The notes beneath the pieces were generated by a model. That model worked only from the letters and a program-made list of their open reading frames with translations. It made no database searches and was not told the origin of the DNA. A program made the translations under genes and the position numbers. From positions 1 to 64,000 of the forward strand of contig QNGE01000770.1 in assembly GCA_008508345.1 (NCBI GenBank): a DNA stretch of 64,000 nt, written 5' to 3'. Positions 1 through 14,362 of the stretch are shown here, in pieces. The DNA comes from Paragonimus westermani (Eukaryota; Platyhelminthes; Trematoda; Plagiorchiida; Troglotrematidae). Numbering within the stretch: position 1 is the first letter of the stretch; each line of letters opens with the position of its first letter.

Positions 1-3000
1 CTAAATTCATAAATCTGCCATACTACTCATTAGTAATAAAATGTAGTAGTGTTGGTCAGCTTGCGACAATCCGAATCTCAATTACACGCCAGTCGTTTGT
101 CCAGTTGAGGCCTGCAAGTGAACCTGACCTTAGGACAGCCTAACTAGATAAGTCTGTTTAAGATGGTGCATGACGTAGCGTGCCAATGTGAAATAGCCGG
201 TTGAAACTTCTCAGCTAGTTGACTGGAATTGTATTCACACGGTAAATGTCAAACATCTTGTGGATTCTATGTGGAAATCTATAATTATGTCTACGATAAT
301 ACTGCACACAATAATGTTCGTTCAATAAACCGTAATCCTTTTTTTATCAGGGATTCGTTTGACGGTAAAGCCATGATCATGAAGAACTTGCCAGTCGGCC
401 ATACTTCCGAGTATGAAGCAGGCCCCTGTAATTGTTCCATGAGGAGTGGCCGCTAAAGCTACTACCTTTCATAGTACATTTGATTTGGTTACTGGTACCA
501 CTTTTTGCACATATGTGTGCACCAAAAGAACAGGCCTTAAGCCAGTTGCGGAATTTTGGACTAAGTATGAACAAAAAGAAAGGATTAAACAAGTGAAAAT
601 GTAGCTCAAAACAGGTTTCAAATTTTCCTGTGAAACATTTAAGGAGTTTACTCAGTTTCACCTTAGCATGAACACAACTGTATTGTCAACTGTCAGTAAA
701 CGGTTGACTGCTGACTGTCTGTTGGTGTTTTGCCATCTTTCTCTTATCTACTGTGAAAAGGCAAGTAATCACTGACCCCTTTACAAGAAACATCGAATAC
801 AAGTAGATCCTTACTGCATGTGATTGCCGACATTTGTTTAAGTTGGAGCGTTACCTGGACCACACTCCTTAGTGGAGGCATGTGGTTTACTTGAGGAAAG
901 GTCAGGATTTTTTCTGCCTTGGTATGTACTGACCCCCACATTAAGGTGGACTCCAGTAAGGACCATCCGGATTTGGTCTATTGAGTATTGTGAGTAGTGT
1001 GAACTGACTAATCGAAGGCGACCAGCTTTGAGAGGTGAAGCTTGGAAACGGCCCTTGCGACTGGCAGGTTTTAAGAGTTTACCAGTTCCGGAGGATCGTT
1101 TTCAAGAAGTGCGTTTGACCATTACTCGTGAAATGGACCAGTGCGATATTCACAACTGGAGCGGTTGGTCACATGGCATGCGATTGATTTATCTGGCTTA
1201 GTTCAACGACGTCATTTACACTTGGTTTACGGCTTGTCACGGGCTTTAACTTATAGAATACGCTGCATATGACACTTCCGTATGGAGAAGTATTGACCAA
1301 TCAGAGAGATGAGACAGAAGTCATTTGAGTATTTAAACAATGATGGTGATGTTACCAGAAACAGATATTCCTGTGTAGCTTTTATTAGGCCTGTTTGCAT
1401 TCTTGAGCAGTTCCGAAGCGGCTTATCTACTTGCTTCCACATGTGATGAAGCTTTACTGCAACACGCAGAAATCAGAAGAGAAGGACTTTTGGGATTAAA
1501 AGAAATTGACAAGTGGTACGGGGCTGATTCGTTTTGACTGATAAGTAAGAGTCTACGCATTTTCGATCAGCCGCTTCAGATAAAGATTACCAAGAAGTCC
1601 ACTGAACTGGACGTTCATGTGAAACGCTCTATATCGATTAATCATCACACACACAACCGAGTGCAACTGTTATACTCCGACAAATTTCTCAGTCAGCACT
1701 TTCCGAAGAACGCACTAAACTGAAGTTGCCCTTTTTTCAGAGTTTACCAGTAGTTTTCTCTCTTTCAGCCTCAAATGCGATGAAACTACTTAACGCCGAA
1801 AAACTCGTTGTTGCACCAAATGTCAGCCGTTTCACGCTCTGTTGTCCAGATTTTGACGTCCGAGGTGATTTAACAATTTCTTGTGAACTTAAATTAGTTC
1901 AAAAGACGAAAAAATGTGGTATTTTTCAAGTTCGATTGGCAATGTACCTCTTGTCCTAATTGGATTGGAAATAAATTCGGCTGACAAGATGTTGTCTAGA
2001 AAAACTTTGACTACTAATCTGTCTGTGCGTTATCGGAACGGACGCCACCGTCTGTCGCATGTGCTTTCCCCAATAACATCTGTTTGTAGCATGTGACTGC
2101 TTTATCTAATTCAAATGTGGTGCTTTTACCCGTTCAGAGTTTGGCATGTTGTGGTCACTGGGAGGTGTTTTTTCACGGTATTTCGAAAGCATCATTGACT
2201 TTCAGAGGAAACTTCAACCTGTTACAAACTAGAGAAAACAACTTGTCGGAAATAGACATTTTGTGATTTAGTGTTGCAGAAATTTCCGTGAAATACAAAA
2301 TGGTTTCGCTTTTTTTGAGAAGGTTATTTCACAGTGAAATCCCTTAAGTGTTCATAGCTTATCCTTTTTGTGGGGAGGCGGTATGGTTCATATCATAAGG
2401 TGAGTAGTTCATAAAAATCCAAGTTATCAGACACAGGGACGTAACAGAGTGTCTACGTCTGAGTCGATGAGATCAGCCTCCAGATATTTCAAAAGTATGA
2501 AAAGTGTTTGGAACACCGCTAGGAAATCTATCGTACATGATGTTAATCGATAGCTGACGATTACAATAAGAACTATCAGAACGTACCGGGTATACACGGC
2601 AATCTGACTGGAAATCATTCGACCGAAATAGTTAAAGTAGATAATCATAACATGTTAAAGATACAGCATAGACCACATCCCCAATACCTACATGCCTCAA
2701 ATCAAAATCCGATGTATGATTTGTATAGGACTGAGGTTCATACCCTTTGAACTGTGTCAGTTATAATAACTGCCTCTCTGTCAGCTACTGGTTTTGATAA
2801 TCTGAAGAAATTTTTGTATCAAGAAAGAAAGTTTACAAAACGTTTAGTTCGACTAGTTACAACTTAGATGCAACTTTGCGCACAACTAAAGAGAGTGGTT
2901 GGTGGCACAACGAACACTGTCCTGGATTCAAAGTTGATACTGATGTATCAAACTACGAAACGCATGAAAATGTTATGCAGACTCACACATCATAATAAGC

Positions 3001-6000
3001 GCTCTGTTCTTATGACGCACAAGTCAGGTCGATGGTAAAAGACTCACAGCATGGTCAGGCAGCAGATCAATGAGAAACACAGGTGGTTTAGTGAACAGTT
3101 TAGTGTACACTTTTTAAAAGTTGATCTTACAACCGTAATAGTTCAAGATTACACTAAAAATTTGAAAACCAGAATTTTGCAAAAGACAAACGTAACTGAT
3201 CAAACCAAAAAATTGAGAACGTTGTTTAGACAACAGAGTTCGTCCTGTGTGGAACTAGTTTTCACGCTTTCAGAGCAACGTAAACAAGAAAAGCCCGTGT
3301 CCTTACATCAAAGTAGAAGTGTTTCGTCAAAACTGATGTCAGAAACCAAAATTCAACCAGAGTTTCCGGGGCTTTCCACATATATAACCTGAAGGGAACA
3401 GTACATCACCAGTTGCAATGCCCATTCCCACCTAGTCATAAATTTTCCAGTTACAACAACGGAAGAATAGCAATTTCGTCTTGGTAATCACAATTATGAA
3501 GAGGTAATGCTTTGTTAACCACTTGTTCTTCAGAAGAATAGGCGCGTAATTTCAGCGCAGCAGTCTTGAATGTACCTAGACTTTGATCAAAGGAGAAATA
3601 ATTAGGATATTGAGTAAATTGTGAATGCGTCGTTTTCGATCTTCGAGCTTGAGTACGTGGCTTAAATACATGCGTACAATGCACTTTTCAAATCCAATTT
3701 AATCCCGAAGATTTTACATTTGGAGATCACCGTAATCAGAAGATTATGTTTAAAACAGTGCAAAACGTCTGACTATGGTGCAGTTGCAAATGACTGAATT
3801 CATGAGCATTTCGTCAAATACTAAGATAACACTGTCTCATACACTGAACTAATGACGGAAATGTTGACCTTATTCGACACATCGTCACACAGCCATTGAT
3901 CAAGTGAAAACCATTGTGAGAATTTTAACGAACTGGTTTAACTCCGGCTAACTGTTTGATGCAGACATACATGCACTAATCGACACCAGGGCTTAAACAT
4001 TTTCAGTTAAATAACTGAGAATTATTTCGGTGTGTCAGTATTCCATAGAGCATTAACATTGACAGAGTTTCAGAAGATGTCCACATTCATTTTCAGCCTT
4101 CTTACTGCTTTATCTATGATGGAGACTTCATCTTATCTAACTTTTCCGTCGCTCATGATGTGTTCACCGTGGACCTGCAGTGATAATCCTTGCGTTACAA
4201 GTCAACTGCTGGACTACGCGGCTGTCGCTTCTCCGGGCATAAGAAGTGGGATGGGGTGGCTTATGACTAGAGTTAATCAAGGTTAATCGATCACGTTATA
4301 ACATCGTACTTGTCAGGGCCAGCCGCTCATGTGTATCTGTTGATAATGAAATGCATGCTAAGCTTAAAAATTCAAACAATCTGACGCATAAATCAAAAGC
4401 GTACGGGATTCTGTCTTATGACAATGTTCAACGAAACAAAACCAGTTTTGAACGCCTTTTACTTTGGAGAAAATCAAGACACTAATTTTATTCTAAGAAG
4501 TTTATACAGACTGTCAGATCATTTCAGCAAACAGGAGTGCTACTTTTAATTCCGCGGTCCCATCTCTATTTGACTTGAACACCTGAAGTAATGTTCATTG
4601 CACAATGCTCCGCAAAACACCTTGCACAAGACAACAATTTTGTAATGCCACACCAAACAGATCTGTGCTCATGAAGTCTACTGAACACTGTTCTTATTGT
4701 CTTAAGGTGTTATGGACCTCCGAACTTGAGCTGCAGGTTCAACTGACCTTCAATTTCAAACTGTTGTCATGGTTATGTGATCACCAAAAATCAATGAATG
4801 CATAAACTTTCTTGCAAAATCTACTGTTCCTAAGTCAGTCGAACTAAAGATGCAAAAACAGACTAAACCCATTAGCCTTACACTATTCAGTGTGGTTTTC
4901 CGATCAACAGCACGACCACATACCGATTGGGATACAGGTAAACCGCAGGCGCTCAGGTAATAGTCTACCAGCTATCCGCTCCGGCATATCTCCAATCAAA
5001 GTTACATACGGTGATCAATGAAGAGCATCACCAACAAGTTTCAGCGCGAATTTGATGGGTGCTGATTCGATGTGGGTTCCACCATTTAACCGTGCAAACA
5101 GATACCTTCAAATTAATATTGAACTCATCGAAACCAATTTGTTGTACGCCCAATTATAAAAACGGAATCACAATGTGTCACGCTGACGTTTTATGTGTAA
5201 CAAAAATGCCATAATTTAGGTTTCTACGTCTGGTGTGAAGTAGGGTTTGGCTTGCAAAAGCAGCGTATAAAGACTGCTCAGATTTGCTCACATGTGCTTT
5301 GGTGATTTGAACCAGGATCATTGTCTAGTTGGGATTAGATTGATACCATTTCCAAACCACGTAACTTTTCGGAGATTCCTGGTACTAAATATTTCTCACC
5401 TCGCACAGGTGTTTCTCGGCAACCGTGTTTTTAATTATGGTCCCTCCATGGAACTAGTAGTCAGTTTTGAAGTGCTATCGTCACCTTCATGTTAAAACAA
5501 GTAAATTCAAACAACGGTCCATTTTAGGGAAATGTTTGATCACATTTTCGCTGTCCGCGTTTACATATCAAACCAAGCTGATAGTCCGTATTTCGTAGCC
5601 TGGGAAATTGCTTGTCTGCTGGAGCTTAAAAATGTAGAACGCTAAATCGCCCGTGGTAGATTAAGGTGAAACTCCTACATACGCGTTTTGACCCAGATTG
5701 ACTGGATGCAAGAACACTGTAACGGCCGTGGTCACAATTTCCCTTCAAACTTTATTCAATCCATGTCTTGAAGTGCTAACATTTCAAACTCGTCAGTATT
5801 TCCGTCAAAAACTACTGAACAATCATCTTAGATAAGGATGCAATTTAACGTAAATAAACGAGGTCGTCTATTTGCTATTCCTAATCGGTTTTGACTGCTT
5901 GTTTAAATGAAATGGTTCTCTCAAATTTAGTTTGAGATCAGTGGGGTATAAGCTATGATTGAGTTATCAGAGACCAGGTTGTAAGTAGCACAAAATGATA

Positions 6001-9000
6001 TTTTTCATCTAAAGTACTTATCCATCTCAAAGAATTTTGGTTTACAGTTCCACAAAAAGTTTGACCAGAGAAAAGCCGTTAGCCTTGTCCTAGAGAACGG
6101 CGCTTTTTCAAATCCCGTAAAGAGATTTAATGTGAACTGTCTTAATTTGCACAATCTCCCTCTTATTTTATGCAGTGAAACAAATCAGTGCTCTACATAA
6201 AGACCTGCATACTTCTATAACGAACACAAAAATCTGCAGCAATTAGATTTTTTGGAACTTTCATTATGGTACAGGAAAGGTATCACCGACTGGCGGTTAC
6301 ACTGGTCATCACATTCTGAATGTACATCACCATGTGGACGACATCCCAGTCTTTTGAATCCCCTGAGCAACTGGCAACAGTTGGTTGTTACAGCTCATGG
6401 GGATTCTGTTTACCAAAACGTTTCAACCGGCCGTTCGCAAGCAGCGTGAGTTGACTACCAGCTTGTCAGTGCCATAATAACGAGCTCTGATGGAACTAAA
6501 GTTTCCACTGTTACTCTCCGTTTCAATATAAGACAGTCCGATATTGATATAGAGACAGTTAAGTACAGTGTGCCACTGTAAGGAAGTAGCGAAAGTTTAT
6601 CGAATATATCTCGCAAATTGATGTCATGATGACGAACCATCTTGGACCCGTGTCAGCAATTGTTTCCATAGGGATACTGCATAGTGTTACTGTTTTCACT
6701 AGTTGTAGAATTTGTTTGTGATATCTTGTTTTTACCGGGTTGAACCAGTTTAACGTGTTTCTTTCCTTCACGGAAATGTTACACTCGAAGCATCTAGTCG
6801 ACTGTGAAGTCTATTTTGTATACATTCAGTCGCTGCTGAACGTTTTGCAACCAAATATTGAATGGAAACTCTAGACACAGATTGCAGCATACAACACGGC
6901 CAACAACTTCTAGGTTTTGCGCCTGTTATTCACGAACGTCCGTGTTTTGTTTTTATATATAGCAGTGACTGCCAACAAACATAGCTGTTAGACGTTCAGC
7001 CGCAGGATTTATTGATGCCCGCATTGTGGGGAAAAGTTATTAACCTAAGCGAGATCTTTATTGTCCAGTTCGCATGTTCCCGAGTCATTCATGCTAGCAT
7101 TTGTGAAACAGAATTCCAGTCCACGACGCAATGAGGTCTCCATTTAAACATCGTGTGTACTTCTGTCAAGTTCTGTGCATTCGGCTGATGCTTTCACACA
7201 TGAAATTTCGGTTTCCATTTTTCCTCCGCTGTTCTCATTTCGTCGGATGGTTACTCGTTCGGTCGTTTTTTTATCTGTCATCCATCCGCTGTGGGCGTCG
7301 GCCATACGCCAACATGGCGTCGAGTGTTGGTCATCCATCCCATTATGCTAACAATGATGGCTGAAGATGTAGGTTTTCAAAGTAAAAAGCCTCCGCTTAT
7401 CGATCAGATCAGACAGGCCAGCTGTCGTCAAACGTCACAGACAAAACTTACCACTTAAACACATCTATCCTTATATCGCATCCACACATGCTATCTTGAA
7501 CCCAGGTTTTTGCCGCAAAAATAACAGCGAAACAAACACTCCGTCCCTTCCCTTAATTTACCAATTGGTTTGTGTTTGATACATATAGGCTTAGAACGTC
7601 ACATTTTACGTCTACGTATAGCTGCGGACATGACATAGTGGTTGGTCGTTGATATAATCCAGTGAACCCAGGTAACACTGGGCGAGAAACTCGACTCCAT
7701 CTCCCGGTCAAAACAACGAGTCCACAACAAATATCAGTTGGTTTTCAGTTATACTACTGAGACCATTTTTTAGCAGATCTGGATAAAACAGACTACTAAC
7801 TTGCGTTGCGGTTTGCCCAGTGACCTCTGATGGACTAATCGATTAAGTTGTTATTCGTCGATGTGTTGTAAATAGGCGGATGACGAACTGAGTGAAAAGT
7901 GTGAATCTTCTTGATGCGCTGGTAAAATATTATATATATGTCAACAGTCTAAACACAAACTGTGGATCAGGTTTGGAATGACACCCAGCTGATGTCTTTA
8001 GGGAAATACTTACACCTCATGTTACATTCAAACTGGTATGTCATACTTGGCTGACTGATTGGAATACTTTTGCCATTAACGAAGACGTTTGTCTGGCTGT
8101 CTGTTTTAGTTAAAAAATGTGAGCGACTTGTGATCAGTGATGTAAACTGTTACCCATAAGAATATGGCAACGTCTTTGAATAAAACTGTCGTCTAGCAAT
8201 AACTGCTATCTTAAAATGTTGCTGTTACGGTGTGCTGAAACTGCCGGACAAATTATTAACCGTAAATCATTATGTGAATAAGAGACAAAGTTTCTCTCCG
8301 TCCAACCATTGCCCCGTTGAATATCACTTGGGACTGAGTGATCAATGCATTTTACGTACCACTACTTCCTGCTGGTTACAAAAGAATTTTCGTAAAAAAT
8401 ACGATCACATTAGTGAGAATCCTTTAGTCTTACTGTTGATTCTAAGGCAGTTAACATTAAAATTGCTTTTGATACACATTTTAATTAAAAATTTTAATTA
8501 ATCCGTCGGCGGAAAGCAGTCAAGTTCTTAACCAGAAGACAGACACTTAGGTTGTCTCGTAGACCGTAGACATAACACAGGGTTAATAATTCCCGACTGA
8601 AAATTCTAAATAGTCTTGTCTACCATAAATAATTATGAACAAATCCAAACGAGCTTTTTTCGGAAGGAAATACTCGAACCTGAGTCGGTAATATCATCAA
8701 ATTTCGACTAAATGAAGAGTATTGCAGCCATACAACTAGTAGCATTGCTAAAGTTAAGTTGAGCAAGTTTCACCAGTTTTGATCAGGATGATACGTAACA
8801 TCTGAAGTAGGAGCCCTGCTAGGTGTTTTTGAACCAGGCGTCGCCAGAGGATTACCATGTTTCCTCTGGATAGGAATTCGTAAGTTGGGTTTCAGTCACC
8901 TTTTAAGTTCGATGACTCACTTTTGGCTATTTTTACGAAGAACAGAGGGATAATTTTCAATACTCGCAAATTACTAATATGAAGGGTTGTATTCAGAGCC

Positions 9001-9307
9001 CGGTTGTTATGAACGGATGTTCTGATCTGAACCCCAAGGGCGTATTTGCTTGGTCAACAGTCAAACCGGAAGGCTAATCAGTGTTCGGGCTTTAGAAAGC
9101 AGTTGATTCCGGTGACAATTAGCGGGCGTTGTGCTGCCGCTTGCTAATTCGCATCAGCATCACGCATACCCCGGGCCAGAACTCATGGTCTGTAAACAAC
9201 TGTCAGATCAGTAGTACCAACAAGATTCTACTATGATACAAAGTATTCAAGAGCGTATACGGGTCAGTATTTTGTAGTGGAGATTGGCAACTGTATATAA
9301 TACTCAC
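1..9307. other. No supported gene
   Basis: Only scattered frames of 60 to 113 codons (longest 3051-3392, plus strand, Lys/Gln/Ser-rich) without family motifs or paired splice borders. It is probably an intron of the receptor-like gene or sequence beyond it. A short AT run (ATATTATATATATG) lies near 7927. Confidence 0.4.
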
Positions 9308-9586
9308 ACCATCACCATTCACTAGTGAGGTCGGAGGGTAGATTGTGACAGTGAAGTAACTGTGGAAAATATACAGGAAGGAACTTTGGAGTGCAGGTTG
9401 GCCTGAAATGGTTCTCGGTACATACAGAAACTGAATACTGACAGCTCTGCCAGTAGGGACGCTTTGGGACCAATGCGGTATGCAAACGAGTGGATTTGTT
9501 CGTCGTCGTATTTGTTTTACGAATAAACTACCTTTGCACAATCCTCGCTCTTGGCTCACAGCAATAACTAGCTTTTCGACTTTCTT
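9308..9586 (-). other. Exon-like open frame, unknown protein
   Basis: 93 open codons on the minus strand between TTGCAG| and a consensus donor GGT|GTGAGT, both phase 0. The peptide is hydrophobic in its second half (SFLYIFHSYFTVTIYPP) and basic in the first (KQIRRRTN). I do not recognise it. It is on the strand of the receptor-like gene, but exon 4 leaves phase 1 open, so it cannot be the directly following exon. The acceptor tract is weak. It may be chance. Confidence 0.22.
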
Positions 9587-12500
9587 CTGCAACTGACTGA
9601 AACTTATCAGGGGTTTTTAACAAAAGAAAGCAGAACAATTTGTGGAAACCGCTGATTTATATTCCTTCTGCCTCAGCGATTAGACTTCTGAGTTCATTGG
9701 ATGATCGCTTCAAACTTACTCATTGGCTGCGGGCAAGATTCCTCGACGTGCATGCTACTGAAAAAACCAGCTAGGTCGAAACCATTTTACAATCTTTCGC
9801 TAAATTCCACGGTGAGCATTTGCTTTCAGATCCTCTTCCATTTCTTTATGAGTCTGCGGCAGATGTTTACTGGTTTTCAATCTTCTACTCCCAACAAAAA
9901 GATTTCCAACAGTTAGGAAAGGTGACCAGGCGATTGTGACGCAGTGATCAGGAGAACAGTTGTAGATCACAACTACAAAACGCGGCTGCCTGACTTCAGC
10001 TCGCAAGGGCTAGAATTGCAACGGTCAGGCGAAGAGGGGTGTGAAAACAATCACCTTATGACTGGGTTTCGCAATATTATATCGCAGTTATATAATTAGC
10101 ATGGGGTTTGGTGGGTCGGCTAGTTTATTAGACATTCCAGTGTTCACTATATTGTTGTTGTTAACCACTCGGTGTAGAGTGCAGTGATTTTTATTGTGGT
10201 AAGGCAATGCAGGGTTGAACGTTAATTTTTCTGTGACATAAATACAAGACAAACGGGCGCCGACGACAAATGAAATCACTGGAAACAAAAACACCAGCAC
10301 TAAATGGGGAGTTAGTGGCTTCCTCTTTTCTATTTGCCAATCCAGGTTAGCTCACTTGAAGTAGTCAACTCATCATCTGTGCAGCGCCAGTTTTAAATTT
10401 GAATTCCTTTGTTCCCAACAACATACTTCTTCCAGTAAATGAGGTTACTCGAAGATGATATTGTTCACGTTAGTGAAATCTTTAGAAATGTGATGGGACT
10501 ACTTGAAAATAATGACCGAAAATTTTACCCGAAATTGAAGCGCCCGCCTTTAGTGTGAACTGTACAAGATTAGCGAGCAAAATCGATGCAGCAGAAACGG
10601 TCGTTTTTGCTCACCACAATAGTAATACATTTGGGACCATAATATAATGTTCACTGTTTTGCGAAATTTCATTTCGAACTCTTGTCATCAGGATTATTAA
10701 TTTTGTTGAACATATGCAACGAGCTCCTGTCGGCGGAATTTACCCAAATGACACTGCCGACATATGGAAGCTTGTGATCTATCCGAAACTTAAAATCACA
10801 CAAACGTCGCCCTAAAGAAGCGTGCTGTGTCGATCTGCCAATCAATTGGCGCCCCATGACACTATCATTCGACCAACACTGTTAGTCCCACTTTGAAGAT
10901 AGGCTTCAGAATACATCAACAGCCATTTCAGTCACAGTTCAGGTGTACACATTTCTACTCACCTCACGCAAGCCCTATGAGTGGTGAGTATTATGACCGA
11001 CCAAATTTGCGGTCTTTTTCACGTGACATCCACCGAACTCTGTTCGTAAAAATCACCATCATCTGATTTCTGGCCCGGCAGTTGGACACTTCGTTACAAC
11101 GCAACCACAATAAGAATTCAGCCAACATTCTGATTACTACCATCAGCAGCAGCGTAGTACATTTGACCCATTACCCAAAATCTAATCAGCCTAGTAAGCT
11201 CGTACAGCAATATTCGATGTCACGTTTAATTTGTAATACTCATCAGCCTTCTGTCCGAAATAAACCACCTGGAAATTGACTTCAACACCTCTATTTAAGT
11301 TCGAGCCCAACCCGCAGACTGATATTGTAGACAGTTATTGACTCGACCTTTCGTGTAATATCACATCTTAAATCGCCTTGTCTGCTTTCAGCCCTAGATT
11401 CAGAAGTCATACCGTTTTGCTAAATCGATGCCGTCACTCATGTGACTGCTGTTCAGATTTCCAATTATTTTTGTCTGTGTACCTGGCCGTAAGCTGATTG
11501 TGATGTACTTGTTACGTATACTGCGATATTACAGCATGTCTTTAAAGTGTGTGGTCTTTGACGGAGGAATAGTGTGTACCATTCAGATCTACTCAACCGA
11601 TGCTGCGGATCCTCCTTTGATCCAAAAAATTTAAAAGAGAACCTACCTGAAAGTCTAGGATACCTGAGCTCAAACTGCACAGCTCTCGTGACATCGAAAG
11701 AGGGTTAGAGTGCGCTACACTACTTGCTACTCAGTCAGCAACTTCCCCTCACCTTATTAAAGATGTATCACACATTCAGTCCTTCTGACTTTGTGAACGT
11801 GAGACCTAAACAAAAACGCGTTACAAGGTTGTTGTCAAATTCATTGAATAATTTTCATTTTTTTCAACCAGCTGACTGTAACTGTGATGATAACGCAAGG
11901 CGCAAACCTCCAACTATTGTGACACCATCTGGTAAGCACGGTGACTTCGAGGTTTATTTTGCTGCCACAAATAGTACCACATCCTCCGTTAACTTCGTCA
12001 GTTAGACGAACGTTCGCAACTAAGCTAGCGAAACCTTAAGACAGCCGCAAAACCACAACGAATTTATCTGGTCAGAAACAAGTAAGAGAAAATCCATCCC
12101 ATTCAGCTTAGTTTACACTATTAGTCAAACACTGTAGACACGGGCACCGGCCTGATACCACTAGACTTGGTCATAGCTGTGTGTTTGTCAGTTCCTGGTT
12201 TAGACATGACTGAGAGTAGCCTGATAGTAATGTCAAAAGATTCGGAGGAGCGTGAAAAATGTTCAGGAGGGTATCAGATGTAAAGATTTCGAAAGTTGGC
12301 GGGATTCAAACTAGCAACAGAAACCTAATGCATTTGCGAAACAGAACAGGAATTTTCTAAGCTTTTCATGAACATTGAGGCATCCTGATATCCCCTAGGC
12401 TGACTTTAAAGAAAATGCTCTGACATCGTGTACGATTCCTACCGCGATCATCGCTAGTTACTTTTTTATTGTGGCAAACATCGAACAACTGAGTGTGTCG

Positions 12501-14362
12501 CAACAACTCATTAACAATAAAAGTGGCAACTCTTTTAGGGTGCTTCCTGAGTGAAAGCAAAAAAGTCAGTTGCAGTTGTCGTCTAAAGCCCAAAAAGTCT
12601 ATGAACGAAAACAGGATAGCATTTTTATGTACAGAAGGTTGTGATGCAATTATCCAGGCATTTGAGGATCAGTGAAAGTTTTCAGTACCACTCATTGGTC
12701 CCTCCGATCTGAAGCTGGCTGACATAAATCGTCTGTTCCGACCAGCGTACTTGACTCCGCTGAGTCCCCCTCGACTTCAGCTACTGACCTTTCTAATGGA
12801 GGAAATAGCAGAACGGAGGGACGTGACATAGCTTGTTGCCCACTAACAGTTCCCTGCTGGGATGAGTCACCATTCTAACGAGTCGAGAAACGTCAGGTCT
12901 GAGTAAAGGCAATATTACACTAGCACAAGTATAACCACAGTTGCCCGTGAAATCGCCTCATGAGATGTTCGAGAAAATACCGAGTCCGGTTTAGGGTTTC
13001 AAAACACCTTGACTCGGTGCCATTCCACTATGGGATGGCAGCCTCAGGAAACCTTCTAACAAACTGTCTCAGACCTCTTCACTCACAAAATCCCTTCAGT
13101 TTAATTCCCGTACTATGCTTACTGTAGGCAGGAAAACTTAATTTCCATACTTGTATTACACGAACGCCGTATAACTTCCTAACAAACTGGAAAGACTGCA
13201 AACCCTTTATACTTGCCAGAATCGATTTATGGAAGACAACAGGAGACTTGGCGCAAACAGGAATCGTACGACGAATAAAGGCTCAGCCCCGATTCGGCAT
13301 TATTTCAAACTGATGAGAAAATGCAAGGGGTGTTTTTGTGGCTCATTATTTTGGTCTCATCCAGGGACATTAGGTATTAGCAGAAGTGTGCTGCTGTGCT
13401 TCCTTGGATCAATCTGGCAGGCGGATGACATCATCCATAACTTCACTTGCTCAATTGTTGTTGGTTATAAATCATCATCTGCAGAACGCCTACGCAGCTA
13501 CCCACAATGCTCTGCACAGAATACAATCTTAGCCGTAAAAACCTAGAGTTCAGTTTAACGAATACTAATTACAATGTATCAATATTACATCTTCGTTTGC
13601 TTGGCAATGCCTCCAGATGGTGAAAGAGGCTGGACTAGGTTACTCCGCTCATACCGTGTGACGAATGGGCCAAGAGGCATCTCATCTGGTCTATGTTTCA
13701 TCCACGGAGCTGACGTGATCGCACTAAGAATCCCAACTTTATTTAGTCATACTTATCATGGGATAATTGAATGGAACTATGTGTACGGAACACACTACCA
13801 AAGCTCTGGGTCTAGAAGCTCATCACAAAATGATATACCCGGCGGTAAGTAGAGAGCTGAGCCAAGATATGTGAACTGGCTTCCGCATTACATCCAGTCT
13901 CGATCAGTATTTGTGTATCGTTTTTGATGCCGTTGGAAACCACTTTGCAATAAAGTTAACCTAAACTAACAAACCCAACAAAGCATAATAAGTAGATCTG
14001 AACGTCTGATTGCATTGAAACGTTCAACCTGGAGCAGGTAACAACTAGAACAAACTGAACTTGTACTCACTGAGTACGCCATATGGCGCAACCGAATCAC
14101 GGCTGCCACCAAACATGATCGATTTGCTCTCAGTCCCGTGTTGCCCAGATGCTGGAGGTGAATGCTTTACTACAGCGAAGTCGCAGTACTCACAAGGAGT
14201 AAGTTTAACACTCCGCGACTGTAAACCTCTAGTTGACTTACGAACACAAATGCAGAGGCGGCAAACGTTCTGGGTAAGCAGTATGTAAGTGTGCATAACT
14301 ATAAATCATGAGCAGCTTTCGAGCCCACAAGCAACAAACTAACTCACTTATCCCGAATTCAT
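9587..14362. other. No supported gene
   Basis: Contains the repeat fragment at 12303. Frames at 13229-13546 and 13574-13852 (plus) look translatable but carry no motif I trust; they may belong to the retroelement that ends in the reverse transcriptase remnant at 14.4 kb. Confidence 0.35.
12303..12325 (-). repeat. B-box fragment of the 32 kb repeat family
   Basis: GATTCAAACTAGCAACAGAA matches GATTCGAACCAACGACAGAA at 32041. Too short to define an element. Confidence 0.3.

Noticed and set aside
3051..3392. 113-codon plus-strand frame
   Set aside because: Lys/Gln/Ser-rich with no recognisable domain and no paired splice sites.
11208..11245. Hammerhead-like CTGATGA...TAAACG on the minus strand
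   Set aside because: The intervening bases cannot form a stem II and the flanks do not match the repeat family.
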